This document shows, piece by piece, positions 1 to 9,585 of a stretch of 64,000 bases of DNA. Made by a program: the position numbers and the translations under genes. The DNA lies in the NCBI GenBank assembly GCA_031385005.1, contig JANNBB010000056.1, positions 48,065 through 112,064 on the forward strand, given 5' to 3'. Source of the stretch: JADKIH01 sp031385005. GTDB taxonomy: Bacteria > Bacteroidota > Bacteroidia > AKYH767-A > 2013-40CM-41-45. The notes below the pieces were generated by a model, which had not been told where the DNA came from, did no database searches, and saw only the letters and a list, made by a program, of their open reading frames with translations. Each line of letters opens with the position of its first letter. Positions within the stretch are counted from its first letter, which is position 1.

Positions 1-1004
1 AAATTCTGATTAAGCATTTCGTTTACTGTAGAAATTATTTTCTTGTTGTCGGCTCCGACCAGTTTGTTACATCCGATTTCAATGAGTTCGGCCCATTCGG
101 TTTCATCACGCAGCGTTACGCATGGCTTGCGAAAGAAGTAAGATTCTTTCTGAAGTCCACCGCTATCCGTCAACACCATTCTACAGTTCTTTAGCAAAGC
201 AAGCATGTCGAAGTACCCTTGAGGAGGAACTACATCTACGTTAAGTTTGAGTCCGAGCGCCTCTACGGTTTTTTTTGTACGAGGATGAAGCGGCAATACA
301 ACATGATTAGTTTCGTGAATTTTGTTGAGTGCATCGACAATATCCGATAATCGCTTAGGATCATTGGTGTTTTCGGCACGGTGAAGTGTACACAAAATAA
401 AATCGTTTAATTTTTTCTCGGTAACAATTGTTTTTCTTCCTTCGAGCATGGAAGAGTAATACAAGGCCGCATCTTGCATGACGTCTCCTGTATTCAGAAA
501 AGTACAATTGAAGTTAGAAAACCCTTCCAGCTTGAGGTTATTGAAAGCATTTTCGGTTGGACAACAAAGCAAGCTGGAAATTCTGTCGGTCAATATCCGA
601 TTTATCTCTTCAGACATCTTCATGTTATGACTCCGCAATCCTGCTTCGACATGAATTATTTTGATGAAAAGTTTACTTGCAGCCAATGCTCCTGCTATGG
701 TGGAATTGGTGTCACCATAAACGAGTAGCATGTCGGGCTTTTCATCTAAGATAACTTTTTCAATACCGGCAATCATTGCTCCTGTCATTTCTCCTTGAAG
801 AGATGCCTGAACACCCAAATTATATTGAGGTTCCGGGATGTCCATCTCTCTAAAAAACACTTCTGACATATTATCGTCGTAGTGTTGTCCGGTATGAAGT
901 ATAACTTCCCGAAGAGAAGAATGACCTTTCATGGCGCGGCTTACCGCAGCGGCCTTAATAAATTGAGGACGTGCCCCAACGACTGTTAATATTTTCTTAT
1001 GCAT
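1..1004 (-). CDS. wecB: UDP-N-acetylglucosamine 2-epimerase (non-hydrolysing), 3' end beyond window
   Basis: Interconverts UDP-GlcNAc and UDP-ManNAc in the cytoplasm, supplying ManNAc-type sugars for surface polysaccharide. Reading back from the ATG at 1004 gives 334 open codons and the gene runs off the left edge; the family is about 360-380 residues, so little is missing. The N-terminus carries the VGARPQFIKAA signature. Further in come GDTNST, HVEAGLRS, LHRAEN and, near the end, TDSGGLQKES, which hold the usual Asp, Glu and His active-site residues and the UDP-binding loop of this GT-B-like fold. The start overlaps the end of the upstream glycosyltransferase gene by 8 bases, so it is probably translationally coupled in the polysaccharide operon. 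Family assignment is firm; the sugar eventually made is not known. Confidence 0.93.
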   Translation of the reverse strand, partial: MHKKILTVVGARPQFIKAAAVSRAMKGHSSLREVILHTGQHYDDNMSEVFFREMDIPEPQYNLGVQASLQGEMTGAMIAGIEKVILDEKPDMLLVYGDTNSTIAGALAASKLFIKIIHVEAGLRSHNMKMSEEINRILTDRISSLLCCPTENAFNNLKLEGFSNFNCTFLNTGDVMQDAALYYSSMLEGRKTIVTEKKLNDFILCTLHRAENTNDPKRLSDIVDALNKIHETNHVVLPLHPRTKKTVEALGLKLNVDVVPPQGYFDMLALLKNCRMVLTDSGGLQKESYFFRKPCVTLRDETEWAELIEIGCNKLVGADNKKIISTVNEMLNQN

Positions 1005-2073
1005 GAGTCAGTTGTAAAGATGCATATAAATCCATCATTTTACCTACACATTTTTTCCAATCGTAATTTTCCATAACAAATTTCCTTCCCGCCAGCTGCA
1101 TAGATTCCCGAAGCTGCTTATCGGTGATTAACTTTTCAATTGCTTCTGCCGTTTTCTTTACATCTTTTGGCGGCACAATTAATCCGGTAATTCCATCACG
1201 AATCACCTCTGTAAGTCCTCCTACATTTGAAGCTATTACAGGTATTCCACATGCGCCGGCTTCAACGGATGCGACTCCAAATGTTTCAGAATCAAGGACT
1301 GAGAGGATGGCAAATATATCAAGTTGAGATAGAATAGAATAATATTTATCAAATTCTTTCTGTTGACTTATAAAACCATGAAATACAACTTTATCTGCAA
1401 CACCCAACTCCAATGTTAAGGCGACTAGTTTATCCATTAATTCCCCATCACCGACAATATCAAGCACAATTTTGGGATACTTTTTAGCTACTAAGGCAAA
1501 TGCCCGAATTAGATATTCTACACCATACTTTTCACTGAGGGTACGAATAGTGCCAATTCTTAATAAATTAGAATCGGATTTGGGAGCCGGAATGAATTTA
1601 TCGGTTTCAACACCAAAAGGAATTAGCTCTACTTTTTTGTCGGTCAATTTTGCAATTTCTTTCTTTGTAATTTCAGAGAGAACAGTAATGGCATCTGCTT
1701 TCCTAAAGGAATAACGAAGCAGGCGATTCATGAATAAATTTTTTGACGTATCAAAAATATCGGCACCCCAACCGGTGATTATGAGTGGATGGAAACCGGT
1801 TGATGCAGCCATAAATCCATAACTGGTTGCGTAGTGCGCATGAAGGATATCCGGCTGAATTGATTTAACGAGAGATTTTAAGCGAGGCATATTAAGCAAA
1901 TAATCCGTTCGATTTCCTGTATAAGTTTTTAAAAAGTGATAATCTGCATTTTCAAAGATCACGCCACGGTCAAACGTGATAACGTGCAATTTTATCTCCG
2001 GAATTAAAGCAAGCGCTTTAATCCACTTTTGATTATGAACACTTCCGTTTTCTCCCAGGTAACAAATTTTCAT
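997..2073 (-). CDS. Glycosyltransferase family 4
   Basis: A 358-residue GT-B fold transferase, expected to add a sugar from a nucleotide donor to a lipid-linked glycan at the cytoplasmic membrane. The N-terminal half has HAHYATSYG near residue 80 and an ITGWGADIF segment. The C-terminal donor domain has the family EX7E motif (SETFGVASVEAG, Glu near 263 and 271), followed by GIPVIASNVGG. I chose the ATG at 2073 over the one at 2079 because it forms an ATGA overlap with the stop of the preceding gene, a common coupling arrangement. Donor and acceptor cannot be read from sequence. Confidence 0.9.
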   Translation of the reverse strand: MKICYLGENGSVHNQKWIKALALIPEIKLHVITFDRGVIFENADYHFLKTYTGNRTDYLLNMPRLKSLVKSIQPDILHAHYATSYGFMAASTGFHPLIITGWGADIFDTSKNLFMNRLLRYSFRKADAITVLSEITKKEIAKLTDKKVELIPFGVETDKFIPAPKSDSNLLRIGTIRTLSEKYGVEYLIRAFALVAKKYPKIVLDIVGDGELMDKLVALTLELGVADKVVFHGFISQQKEFDKYYSILSQLDIFAILSVLDSETFGVASVEAGACGIPVIASNVGGLTEVIRDGITGLIVPPKDVKKTAEAIEKLITDKQLRESMQLAGRKFVMENYDWKKCVGKMMDLYASLQLTHA

Positions 2074-3050
2074 AACCATTTATTCCTTTTGTAATAGTCC
2101 ACTAATTTTTTAATTCCCTCCCGCAAGGAAGAAACACCATCTATGTTTAAAACAGTCTCTAATTTATCGGAGGGATATATTTTTTTATTAGTCAATGCAG
2201 CGTATTTAACCTTGTCAATGATTCGCAATCTATTCGGAAGTAACTCAGAAAGATTGGCAATTACCAGAATAAACCAATTCGGAAGCCGATGGTTACTTTT
2301 TATTATTCCCAATTCGTCTTTAATAAGGCCCGTAAACTTTGTTAAACTTATAGGAGTATTTACATTGTAAATTTCATTATTAAATAAGTCTTTCTTCAAA
2401 ACAGCCAACACAACCTCTATAACATAGTTGACGTAAACGTAATTAACCATACAAAGGGAATCCACTTCGAAGAAGATTCCTTTTTTGATTGTTTGCATGA
2501 GTGTGAGCAATTTTTTTGATTCATCATTTTCTCCAAATACATTGGAAGGTCGTAAAATTACATAACGAAAATCATGTGTTTTGGAAAAGGACAAAATCGC
2601 TTCTTCTGCTTCTAATTTAGTTCTTTCGTATAAATTTTCCGGATAACATGGAAGGTCTTCTGTAAGCATCACTTCCGGGTGATTCCAGATTCCATAAACG
2701 CCGGTACTACTCATGTGCATGAATCGTATTTGGGGAAATGACTTTAAAACATTTAAAATAATTTTTAAGGCCCATACATTTGTTGCATGCATTTTTTCCT
2801 CGTCCGATTTTTCCCCGGCCATATGAATAAAATAAGCGCATTGACTTAATTGCATATTAAATTTTTCAATATCGGTCAAATCACCCTGCAGTACTTCAAC
2901 AATGGAAGAATTTCTCAACTTTTCAATACGGCTCCTTTCTCTCGTCAATACATAAAATTGAAAACCGGCCGCCTTGGCTTTTTGCAAAAAATGTCGACCC
3001 AAAAAACCGGAACCGCCGGTAATAAAAATATTTTTTTTTAGCTCACTCAT
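2070..3050 (-). CDS. NAD-dependent epimerase/dehydratase (extended SDR)
   Basis: A 326-residue extended short-chain dehydrogenase/reductase, the class that epimerises, dehydrates or reduces nucleotide sugars. The N-terminal Rossmann loop is GGSGFLG at residues 12-18. The catalytic triad is visible as SST at 114-116 and YERTK (Tyr141, Lys145). It lies between glycosyltransferases and overlaps both neighbours by four bases (ATGA), so a nucleotide-sugar substrate for this glycan is the natural inference. The exact reaction is not decidable; members of this branch also act on sterols or flavonoids, but the locus argues for sugar. Confidence 0.88.
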   Translation of the reverse strand: MSELKKNIFITGGSGFLGRHFLQKAKAAGFQFYVLTRERSRIEKLRNSSIVEVLQGDLTDIEKFNMQLSQCAYFIHMAGEKSDEEKMHATNVWALKIILNVLKSFPQIRFMHMSSTGVYGIWNHPEVMLTEDLPCYPENLYERTKLEAEEAILSFSKTHDFRYVILRPSNVFGENDESKKLLTLMQTIKKGIFFEVDSLCMVNYVYVNYVIEVVLAVLKKDLFNNEIYNVNTPISLTKFTGLIKDELGIIKSNHRLPNWFILVIANLSELLPNRLRIIDKVKYAALTNKKIYPSDKLETVLNIDGVSSLREGIKKLVDYYKRNKWL

Positions 3051-3964
3051 TTTTTGATACCACTCGTAGCGGTAAATATTTCAGGCAAGGTAAACCAATA
3101 TGCTTTCATCTTCAAAAAACAGATGTGATTAAATGGAGCTAACAAAGAAAAAATAATTAATCGCATACAGGCATTACTCAAACTTAATAAATATACAAAA
3201 AATAATTCAATTTTCGTCTTGTGAATCTTGTAAAATTTTATCTTGTTGATAATCTGGTTAGAAATGGAAATGTTGTAATTTTTTTTAGCACTTTGTCCGC
3301 TAAAATGAATAATCTGTGTCGTCGGAAAATAAACCACATTACCTCCTGCCTTTTTTATCCGATAGCAAAAGTCAATGTCTTCAATCCAAAAAAGTCTTGT
3401 GTCCAACATTCCAATGGTCTGAATTAATTCCTTCCGAAAAAATAGTGCGGCACCCACAGCGGATTCAACTTCAAAAATGGTATTCGTGTTTTTTTCTGCA
3501 TAGTACTTTCCGCCGGTTAAAGCCTCCACGTAAAACATTTCAGCCAGTAAATATTTCAATCGCGGGAAACGGTAAATAGAACGTTGAAGCGTGCGATCTG
3601 CATTCAGTAATTTAGGTGCCAGTAAAGTTATGCCGGGTTTTTCTGCCAGGTAATCACGTAGCATTGTAGGAGAATCCTCAACCAACTCCGTATCCGGATT
3701 CAATAAAAAAATATAATCGCCTTTTGAAATGCGCATCCCCTGATTGTTGGCCTCCGGGAAACCGGCATTGACTTTGTTTTCAATAAGAATAACATCAGGA
3801 AAATTTTTCCTGACAGCTGAAATACTTTCATCAGAAGAATTATTATCGATAACGATTACCTCAAAACTGCAGCCAACGGTATTTTTATAGATAGACGTCA
3901 GGCAAGATAGGAGAAGGTCCTTAACATTGTAGTTGACGATTAGGATGGAAATGCTTGGATTCAT
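3047..3964 (-). CDS. Glycosyltransferase family 2 (rhamnosyltransferase-like)
   Basis: A 305-residue GT-A transferase. It opens with the classic GT2 N-terminus (SILIVNYNVKDLL), then VIDNNSSDES, NAGFPEANNQG and a DXD-type metal-binding motif within NPDTE (residues 89-93). The NAGF and NPD pattern is typical of the WbbL/rhamnosyltransferase-like branch, although donor identity is inference. Residues about 250-280 are hydrophobic and may dock the enzyme on the inner membrane. The start overlaps the upstream region with only three bases between it and the previous gene's stop, as expected inside this operon. Confidence 0.9.
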   Translation of the reverse strand: MNPSISILIVNYNVKDLLLSCLTSIYKNTVGCSFEVIVIDNNSSDESISAVRKNFPDVILIENKVNAGFPEANNQGMRISKGDYIFLLNPDTELVEDSPTMLRDYLAEKPGITLLAPKLLNADRTLQRSIYRFPRLKYLLAEMFYVEALTGGKYYAEKNTNTIFEVESAVGAALFFRKELIQTIGMLDTRLFWIEDIDFCYRIKKAGGNVVYFPTTQIIHFSGQSAKKNYNISISNQIINKIKFYKIHKTKIELFFVYLLSLSNACMRLIIFSLLAPFNHICFLKMKAYWFTLPEIFTATSGIKK

Positions 3965-3967
3965 ACT

Positions 3968-4864
3968 CTATCTCAATCTATACAACTTAATAAGAATCCA
4001 AAATGGAAAAAACAATGCACACAACGCAAAAAGAATGAACCCTGAACGTGGAAGTTTATTTCCTGAAAAAGCAGTATCCCAAAACAACTCTACGTATTTA
4101 AACAGAAAAAATAGTTTATCTTTAATATGAACAGAAGAATCATTTATTCTGTAACGAAGAAGGTAAAAATTACCCAACAACATTAATTCTCTTCGCTTGC
4201 TCAAGCTAGCTTCATGCACCCGCACCAGTGAAAGATCATTTTCTGATTGATTAAAATGGAAGTAGAAATTGCTTAATGCACAACGTTGCCAAAAATCCCA
4301 GTCCTCCAAGGCAGGAATGCTTTCATTAAATCCACCCGTTTTTGCTATGACACTTCGTTTGAGCAGTGGCGAAAGAGTAACCAAAAAATTAAATCGTTTT
4401 AATAGTTGAAATACAACATCACCGCTTCCGGAAATTCTTGGCATCCAGTTGTCGGGCTTATCCCCTTTCAACGATGTTCTAAGAACATCTTTGTTCCCAT
4501 TATCGTAAAACCGAACATCCCCATAAATGATATCTGCTTTTGGATTTTTTGAAAAAGCATCTACTTGTGATTGAAGTTTATTTACTTCTATCTGATCATC
4601 ACCGTCAATAAACTGAATGTATTCGCCTTTACATATTTTTAATCCTGCATTTCGGGCAGCCGAAACTCCTTCATCGGCTTTAAAGATATACTTGAAACGT
4701 TTGTCGGATTTTTCGAATTGTTTAACTACATCACCAGAGTTATCGGTAGAACCGCTATCAACGACAATGCACTCCCAATCAGAGAAAGATTGATCCTTGA
4801 TGGATTGCAACGTTTCCATTAGAAAATGTCCGTAATTGTAACAGGTAACAATAACGCTAATCAT
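3968..4864 (-). CDS. Glycosyltransferase family 2
   Basis: A 298-residue GT2 enzyme with SVIVTCYNYG at the N-terminus, a VVDSGSTDNS nucleotide-binding segment, and a clear DGDD metal-binding motif at residues 87-90 after ISAARNAG-like residues (VSAARNAG). An ALEDWDFWQRC segment near residue 190 resembles the catalytic ED motif of the family. The last ~30 residues are strongly hydrophobic, suggesting a C-terminal membrane anchor. It sits one base from the next upstream gene's stop. Sugar specificity is unknown. Confidence 0.9.
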   Translation of the reverse strand: MISVIVTCYNYGHFLMETLQSIKDQSFSDWECIVVDSGSTDNSGDVVKQFEKSDKRFKYIFKADEGVSAARNAGLKICKGEYIQFIDGDDQIEVNKLQSQVDAFSKNPKADIIYGDVRFYDNGNKDVLRTSLKGDKPDNWMPRISGSGDVVFQLLKRFNFLVTLSPLLKRSVIAKTGGFNESIPALEDWDFWQRCALSNFYFHFNQSENDLSLVRVHEASLSKRRELMLLGNFYLLRYRINDSSVHIKDKLFFLFKYVELFWDTAFSGNKLPRSGFILFALCALFFPFWILIKLYRLR

Positions 4865-4865
4865 C

Positions 4866-5582
4866 TCAATTTCGCCATTTACTATATAACCGAAAACAAT
4901 ACAACAAGAAACGATTAAAATACAAATCCTGAACCTGATTTCTTTCTTTGATTAAGGCATCTCTGTTATTCATATTCGAGCTGATGCCGGAATCATCGAA
5001 TACGGCAATGACTTTTGGAATATGAAATGTAGTGACTTCTTCCTTTATAATTGTTCTTACAAAGAATTCATAATCAGCGACAATTTTAAATTGCAGATTA
5101 TAAGGTCCATAATTTTCAAACAATGTACGTTTGATAAAAGACACCGGATGCCAAATAGTGTCGACAAGCATTCTTCTTATCGATACACTATCCGGACTCT
5201 TCATCAGCGTTTCTTTATTATCTTTCGTTTTCAGGATCATATCTCCATAAACAATATCTTCCTTCCTACCCCATTTATAAAATTCCTCAAGCACATTTTC
5301 TTCAGCCAGATAATCGCCGGCATTTAAAAAAAGACAATACCTTCCCCTTGATTTTGAAATCCCCTTATTCATGGCATCGTATATTCCATTATCTTTCTCA
5401 GAGACCCAATTGGTAATTCTATTTGAATACTTCTTCAAAACATCCAAACTTCCATCTGAGGAACCGCCATCAATAATGAAAAACTCAATATCCGTAAAAT
5501 TTTGAGCAAGGACACTTTGAATGGTTCTCTCCAATCCAATCTTATCGTTTAAGCAAACAGTTATGATAGAAATTTCCGGCAT
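4866..5582 (-). CDS. Glycosyltransferase family 2, WcaE-like
   Basis: A compact 238-residue GT2 enzyme. It has SIITVCLND at the start, IIDGGSSDGS at 37-46, the DNGIYDAMNKGI block near 64-75 and an NAGD metal-binding motif at 87-90. The combination of GIYDAMNKG with IWHPVSF further on is typical of the WcaE/colanic-acid-like GT2 branch that lacks a large C-terminal domain. The start codon overlaps the stop of the previous gene by one base (TGATG). Donor and acceptor are not predictable. Confidence 0.9.
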   Translation of the reverse strand: MPEISIITVCLNDKIGLERTIQSVLAQNFTDIEFFIIDGGSSDGSLDVLKKYSNRITNWVSEKDNGIYDAMNKGISKSRGRYCLFLNAGDYLAEENVLEEFYKWGRKEDIVYGDMILKTKDNKETLMKSPDSVSIRRMLVDTIWHPVSFIKRTLFENYGPYNLQFKIVADYEFFVRTIIKEEVTTFHIPKVIAVFDDSGISSNMNNRDALIKERNQVQDLYFNRFLLYCFRLYSKWRN

Positions 5583-6865
5583 CAGAGAAGATGATTATAA
5601 ACAGAGATATATTTATCAGTAATTGTCGACTCGGAGAATTTTCCTTTAGCTTGTGAAGCTATCGTCATTCTATCAAATTTTATTTTCTCATTTAAAACAT
5701 CGAGAATGGCTTGTAAAAGTTTTTTTGAATTTTTCAACTCAACCAAAACTCCATTTCCTTTATTTACCATTGAAGGAATACCGCCAACATCAAAAGCGAC
5801 TACCGGTGTTCCACATAGGAGAGCTTCGCAAATTGTATTCGGTAGATTTTCAGCAAGTGAAGGGAGAACAAATAAATCGACAGCAGAATAAATCAAAGCC
5901 ATTTTATTTTCATCATCGATGTATCCCAAATTGATGTGCATATAATCGGGAAGAATGGGCTTACTTAGATTTCCAACTGAACAGATTTTAAATTCAGCTC
6001 TAAAACCATCGGAAGATAGTGCATCTGTCAAATAATGAACACCTTTTCTTTCATTGTCAACATCCTTGGCAATGAATAAAACTATTTTTTTATCCTGCGG
6101 CAGGCCTAGTTCACGTCTTGCTTCAATTTTATCTATCGGATAAAAAATCCGATCATCAACAGGATTAGGGATTTCAATATGAGGAAAATGCCAAAACAAT
6201 GTACTCTTCGATGCCTTTTCGAGCATCCATTGAGATGGAGAGACAATTTCCATTTGACGATCCAACATGAATTGAAGTGCCTCATTTTTCTCTTGCTGAA
6301 TTTTCAAAGCGAAATTCTCATCGATGGTTCCCTTTAACTGTGGGCATCTTTTACATTCATTTAAAAATCCGGTGCAATCATCTGCATGATGACAGCCGCC
6401 GGTAAAAGGATTCATATCGTGTAGTGTCCATACTACCTTCTTCTTCATTTTTCTGAAAAAGGAAGCATAATCCAAAAAACCTTCACTCACCCAATGGAGG
6501 TGAACAATATCCGCTTCTTTTACTTTCTCAATTATGGTAAGATCATAAGCTGAGTCGGGAATGGAAAACATCTCAAAACCGGAAGGCTTACCTGCCAAAT
6601 GTTTATCACGACGGGTATAATATGGATGATCAACAATCTTTGTATGCCACTGAAGTCGTTTAATAAAATACTGCATCTCTTGAAAAGATGTCATGCTTGA
6701 TGCCAATATATCTTTTAATGAAAATGCCTGCGGAATATCCGTTCTGTATTTTCGAAGAGAAATAAAAGATGAAGAAACCCCCTGGTGAAGCAAACCTTTA
6801 TGGATACGGGAAGCGGCAATTCCGGCTCCGCCTGTATCACTTGTACTGAGGTGTACTACTTTCAT
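5582..6865 (-). CDS. Glycosyltransferase family 4, WcaC-like
   Basis: A 427-residue GT-B transferase. The N-terminal STSDTGGAGIAASRIH segment, the HDMNPFTGGCHH block near residue 150 and the following cysteines (C..C spacing as DDCTGF, CKRCP) match the WcaC-like branch of GT4. The C-terminal donor domain has LPSLAENLPNTICEALLCG and TPVVAFDVGGIP, including the EX7E-type glutamates. It abuts the deacetylase gene with no intergenic base. Expected to act on the cytoplasmic side, building the repeat unit of the exported polysaccharide. Confidence 0.9.
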   Translation of the reverse strand: MKVVHLSTSDTGGAGIAASRIHKGLLHQGVSSSFISLRKYRTDIPQAFSLKDILASSMTSFQEMQYFIKRLQWHTKIVDHPYYTRRDKHLAGKPSGFEMFSIPDSAYDLTIIEKVKEADIVHLHWVSEGFLDYASFFRKMKKKVVWTLHDMNPFTGGCHHADDCTGFLNECKRCPQLKGTIDENFALKIQQEKNEALQFMLDRQMEIVSPSQWMLEKASKSTLFWHFPHIEIPNPVDDRIFYPIDKIEARRELGLPQDKKIVLFIAKDVDNERKGVHYLTDALSSDGFRAEFKICSVGNLSKPILPDYMHINLGYIDDENKMALIYSAVDLFVLPSLAENLPNTICEALLCGTPVVAFDVGGIPSMVNKGNGVLVELKNSKKLLQAILDVLNEKIKFDRMTIASQAKGKFSESTITDKYISVYNHLL

Positions 6866-7816
6866 TTAATTAAAAAAGTTTTTTAGGTGCATTCCAAATT
6901 CTTCCTTTTTCCAATCACGAACCAAAAATCGAGGTAACTGAAAATTACTACTTGTAAGGTCTGCTGTATCCGGAAAATTAGCTGCCACCCATTTAAATCC
7001 CAATTCATCGCAAATTTTTATTGTTGTCTGATTATAATCTCTCTTCGTTCCGAAGGGGTAAGAGAAATGGACAATATTTTTTCCTGTCAGACCTTCAAGT
7101 ATTTCCTTCGATTGAAGGATTTCCTTCATCTGTAGATCCTTTGATAAAGCCGCAAGCGACTGATGTGATTGAGTATGCGCTCCGATAACTGCTGACGTAG
7201 ATTTTGACATCAATTTAATTTCATCGAAAGTCATCGATCGATGAGAAGAACGGGGAGGAATTCGCCCTGCCCATTCAAAAATCTGACTGACTGTATTTTT
7301 TCTCGTTTCGGGAATCATTGTTCTCAACAAAGGCAAAAGTTTATCATAAGTATTTTTGAAATCGGATGCAGTTTGGGTAGGAAAAACAATTTCAGAACCT
7401 CCAATATTTAATTGCAGAGAATTGGGTAATTTTTTCGGAAGCAATAAATGTCTCTCCATTTCATCCCACCAGAATTCATCGGATGTATTCAGATTTCCGG
7501 TAGAAATATAAAACAATGCCTGAGCATCGTTGCTTTTCAAAACCGGCAACGCTTCTAAGAGATTATCGGCATAACCATCATCGAAAGTGAGTACTACAGA
7601 TCGCTTAGGTAAATTTTTTCTTTTCGACAAATAAGCAACAAATTCATCGATTGAAAGTAAATGAAAATTTTTACGAATCCATTTAAGCTGGTCATCAAAA
7701 TTTTCAGGTGTTACGCTAAGCAATTGCGGATCCGTTTCCAACCGGGTCACACGATGATACAGCAATATTGCACACTGCCCGTAAAAGAACTGACGATATT
7801 TTTTTCGAATATTCAA
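6866..7816 (-). CDS. Polysaccharide deacetylase (NodB-homology, CE4)
   Basis: A 316-residue carbohydrate esterase family 4 protein that would remove N- or O-acetyl groups from a glycan or glycolipid. Visible motifs are the LLYHRV segment near residue 20, motif 1 TFDDGYADN (catalytic and metal-binding Asp pair at 79-80) and motif 2 GAHTQSHQSL (the His-x3-His metal pair near 215). The start is TTG; no in-frame ATG lies nearby, and the conserved LLYHRV segment requires a start about here. No signal peptide is evident, so a cytoplasmic or membrane-associated role is likelier than a secreted one. It is embedded in the polysaccharide operon. Confidence 0.88.
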   Translation of the reverse strand: MNIRKKYRQFFYGQCAILLYHRVTRLETDPQLLSVTPENFDDQLKWIRKNFHLLSIDEFVAYLSKRKNLPKRSVVLTFDDGYADNLLEALPVLKSNDAQALFYISTGNLNTSDEFWWDEMERHLLLPKKLPNSLQLNIGGSEIVFPTQTASDFKNTYDKLLPLLRTMIPETRKNTVSQIFEWAGRIPPRSSHRSMTFDEIKLMSKSTSAVIGAHTQSHQSLAALSKDLQMKEILQSKEILEGLTGKNIVHFSYPFGTKRDYNQTTIKICDELGFKWVAANFPDTADLTSSNFQLPRFLVRDWKKEEFGMHLKNFFN

Positions 7817-7831
7817 TCTGCGAGAGTCAAT

Positions 7832-8617
7832 TTATATCTTAGTTGCATAAATATTCAACTGAACATCCATTTCGTTTTCCGTTCTATTCTTCAACAAGGG
7901 ATTGACTCCTGTCTCACCGATTGTTTGAATGTAGTAACGCAGTCCGGCGGAAGTAAGAATGGAAAGTAATTTATCGAGTTGTTGTGGACGGTTAGCCCAG
8001 GAATGATATTCGACAAATAAATGATGAACCTTATTTAATTCTTCAGCACAATCGGAAATCACCTCTACCTCTGCACCTTCAATATCCATTTTTAAAAAGT
8101 CAACTTCCTTTTCCTTCCGGAGAATGTCTTTTAACCGGATGGAAGGCACGTGTATTTTATTTGATTCCAGAAATACAGAACCGCCATCAGCACCATCAGA
8201 ACCGAAATCAACTCCTGCATCATTTATCCATATTGCTTTTTCTATTGTTTCCACACCTTCGATTTTATTGGCAAAAATATTTTCGCGCAAGACCTTCATT
8301 AATGATTCATCGGGTTCAAAACATAGGATTCTTGATTTTGGAAAAATTTTTTTGAAGTACAATATCGAAATACCTGCATTTGATCCGCAGTCGATGATGA
8401 AAGGACTTTCTTTGGATGACAAAAATCTCATCTGTTCCTCTAAAAATATTTCTTTTAACTGCCAGGCTACTGATAGAAAATCCGTAACCGACAAATAATA
8501 ATTATTAAAACGAAAGCGATGTAGCGTATAGCGTGGATATCGATTTGCTTCCCGGATAAGTTCGTGATATTCGAACCCGGGAGTCTTGCCGTATATTATC
8601 TGTCTGACACTTCTCAT
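7832..8617 (-). CDS. FkbM-family SAM-dependent methyltransferase
   Basis: A 261-residue class I methyltransferase of the FkbM family, which O-methylates sugars or polyketides. Motif I is IIDCGSNAGISILYF with CFEPD at the end of the next strand. The family KMDIEGAEVEVI block follows, with an FVEYHSW strand and an ETGVNPLL segment near the C-terminus. In this operon it most likely caps or decorates the surface glycan. A 15-base gap separates it from the deacetylase gene. The acceptor hydroxyl is not predictable. Confidence 0.88.
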   Translation of the reverse strand: MRSVRQIIYGKTPGFEYHELIREANRYPRYTLHRFRFNNYYLSVTDFLSVAWQLKEIFLEEQMRFLSSKESPFIIDCGSNAGISILYFKKIFPKSRILCFEPDESLMKVLRENIFANKIEGVETIEKAIWINDAGVDFGSDGADGGSVFLESNKIHVPSIRLKDILRKEKEVDFLKMDIEGAEVEVISDCAEELNKVHHLFVEYHSWANRPQQLDKLLSILTSAGLRYYIQTIGETGVNPLLKNRTENEMDVQLNIYATKI

Positions 8618-8658
8618 ACTTAAAATATCCTCTCTCGTGTTAAAGGTAATAAAGCGAT

Positions 8659-9582
8659 CTAATAAATACTTTTTAATCGGTTAATAATTCTACGAATAAG
8701 CGATTTTTTTGAAAGAAATTCCCGTTTCACGAATTGCTTCCAATTGCTAATAGCCGCTTTAGACTCTTCTACTTTCATCTCATCCAACTGAATCTGAAAA
8801 TCTGCCAAAGGCAAGTTATTGTTATAATCGTGTATTAAACTCTCATGTGTTGCAGTTGCACCGAAACCCATGTGCTTCGACAAGGAGATACGGGGATAAA
8901 AATTCAGTTTCTTATTTAATACAGAAACGGCCGTCCACCGGATTGCCCAGGAATCAATTTTTCCTTCAATCTGATTGATCAACATTTTTTCAAAATATTT
9001 CTCCTTCAAACCACAATTGAATTCATGCAACAATTTTTGCTCCTCCAATTTTTTAAGTATCAAACCTGAATCGTGTTCAAACAATTTCCACGCACGGCTG
9101 AACGTTGCCCAGGCAATGCTATCCGGGTATCGAATAAAAAAATTCGATTGCAAGTTTTTATTTCCGGCAAAATAATTCCATGACCCGATACTTAACACTC
9201 TTTCATCGTTTTCATACTTGACCAATGCATCATTCATGAAACGTAAAAAATAGGGCGACAAGAGCACATCATCTTCAACAACGATCACCTTTCCGTGTTC
9301 GTTTACAACATTGGTTACTCCATTGATAACAGATTTAGCAAGTCCGTTATTTATATCTGATTCAACAACATGCAATTTCCTGAACCCAACTGTTCTTTTT
9401 GCCAACGAACGAACATGCAGAATTTCATCGAGGGACTTCTGTGTGGCATTCTCTTTAGGACCATCACAATAAATATAGAGATCAGAATCAGCAGCCAGAT
9501 CATTTTCGGCAAGACTTTTCAATGTCTGTTCGAGCAGCAAAGACCTGTTATATGCGAATAAAAGAACGGGAGCCGTATTCAT
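8659..9582 (-). CDS. Glycosyltransferase (GT2/GNT-I-like)
   Basis: A 307-residue transferase starting VLLFAYNRSLLLEQTL, with LYIYCDGPKENA and a VVEDDVLLSPYFLRFM block carrying the EDD metal-binding motif near residues 102-104. The VEDDV pattern is shared with GNT-I-like enzymes often found in bacterial polysaccharide loci. A WATFSRAWKLFE segment and a basic C-terminus (about 285-305) follow. It has a 41-base gap to the FkbM gene and a 3-base gap on the other side. Substrates unknown. Confidence 0.84.
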   Translation of the reverse strand: MNTAPVLLFAYNRSLLLEQTLKSLAENDLAADSDLYIYCDGPKENATQKSLDEILHVRSLAKRTVGFRKLHVVESDINNGLAKSVINGVTNVVNEHGKVIVVEDDVLLSPYFLRFMNDALVKYENDERVLSIGSWNYFAGNKNLQSNFFIRYPDSIAWATFSRAWKLFEHDSGLILKKLEEQKLLHEFNCGLKEKYFEKMLINQIEGKIDSWAIRWTAVSVLNKKLNFYPRISLSKHMGFGATATHESLIHDYNNNLPLADFQIQLDEMKVEESKAAISNWKQFVKREFLSKKSLIRRIINRLKSIY

Positions 9583-9585
9583 CGC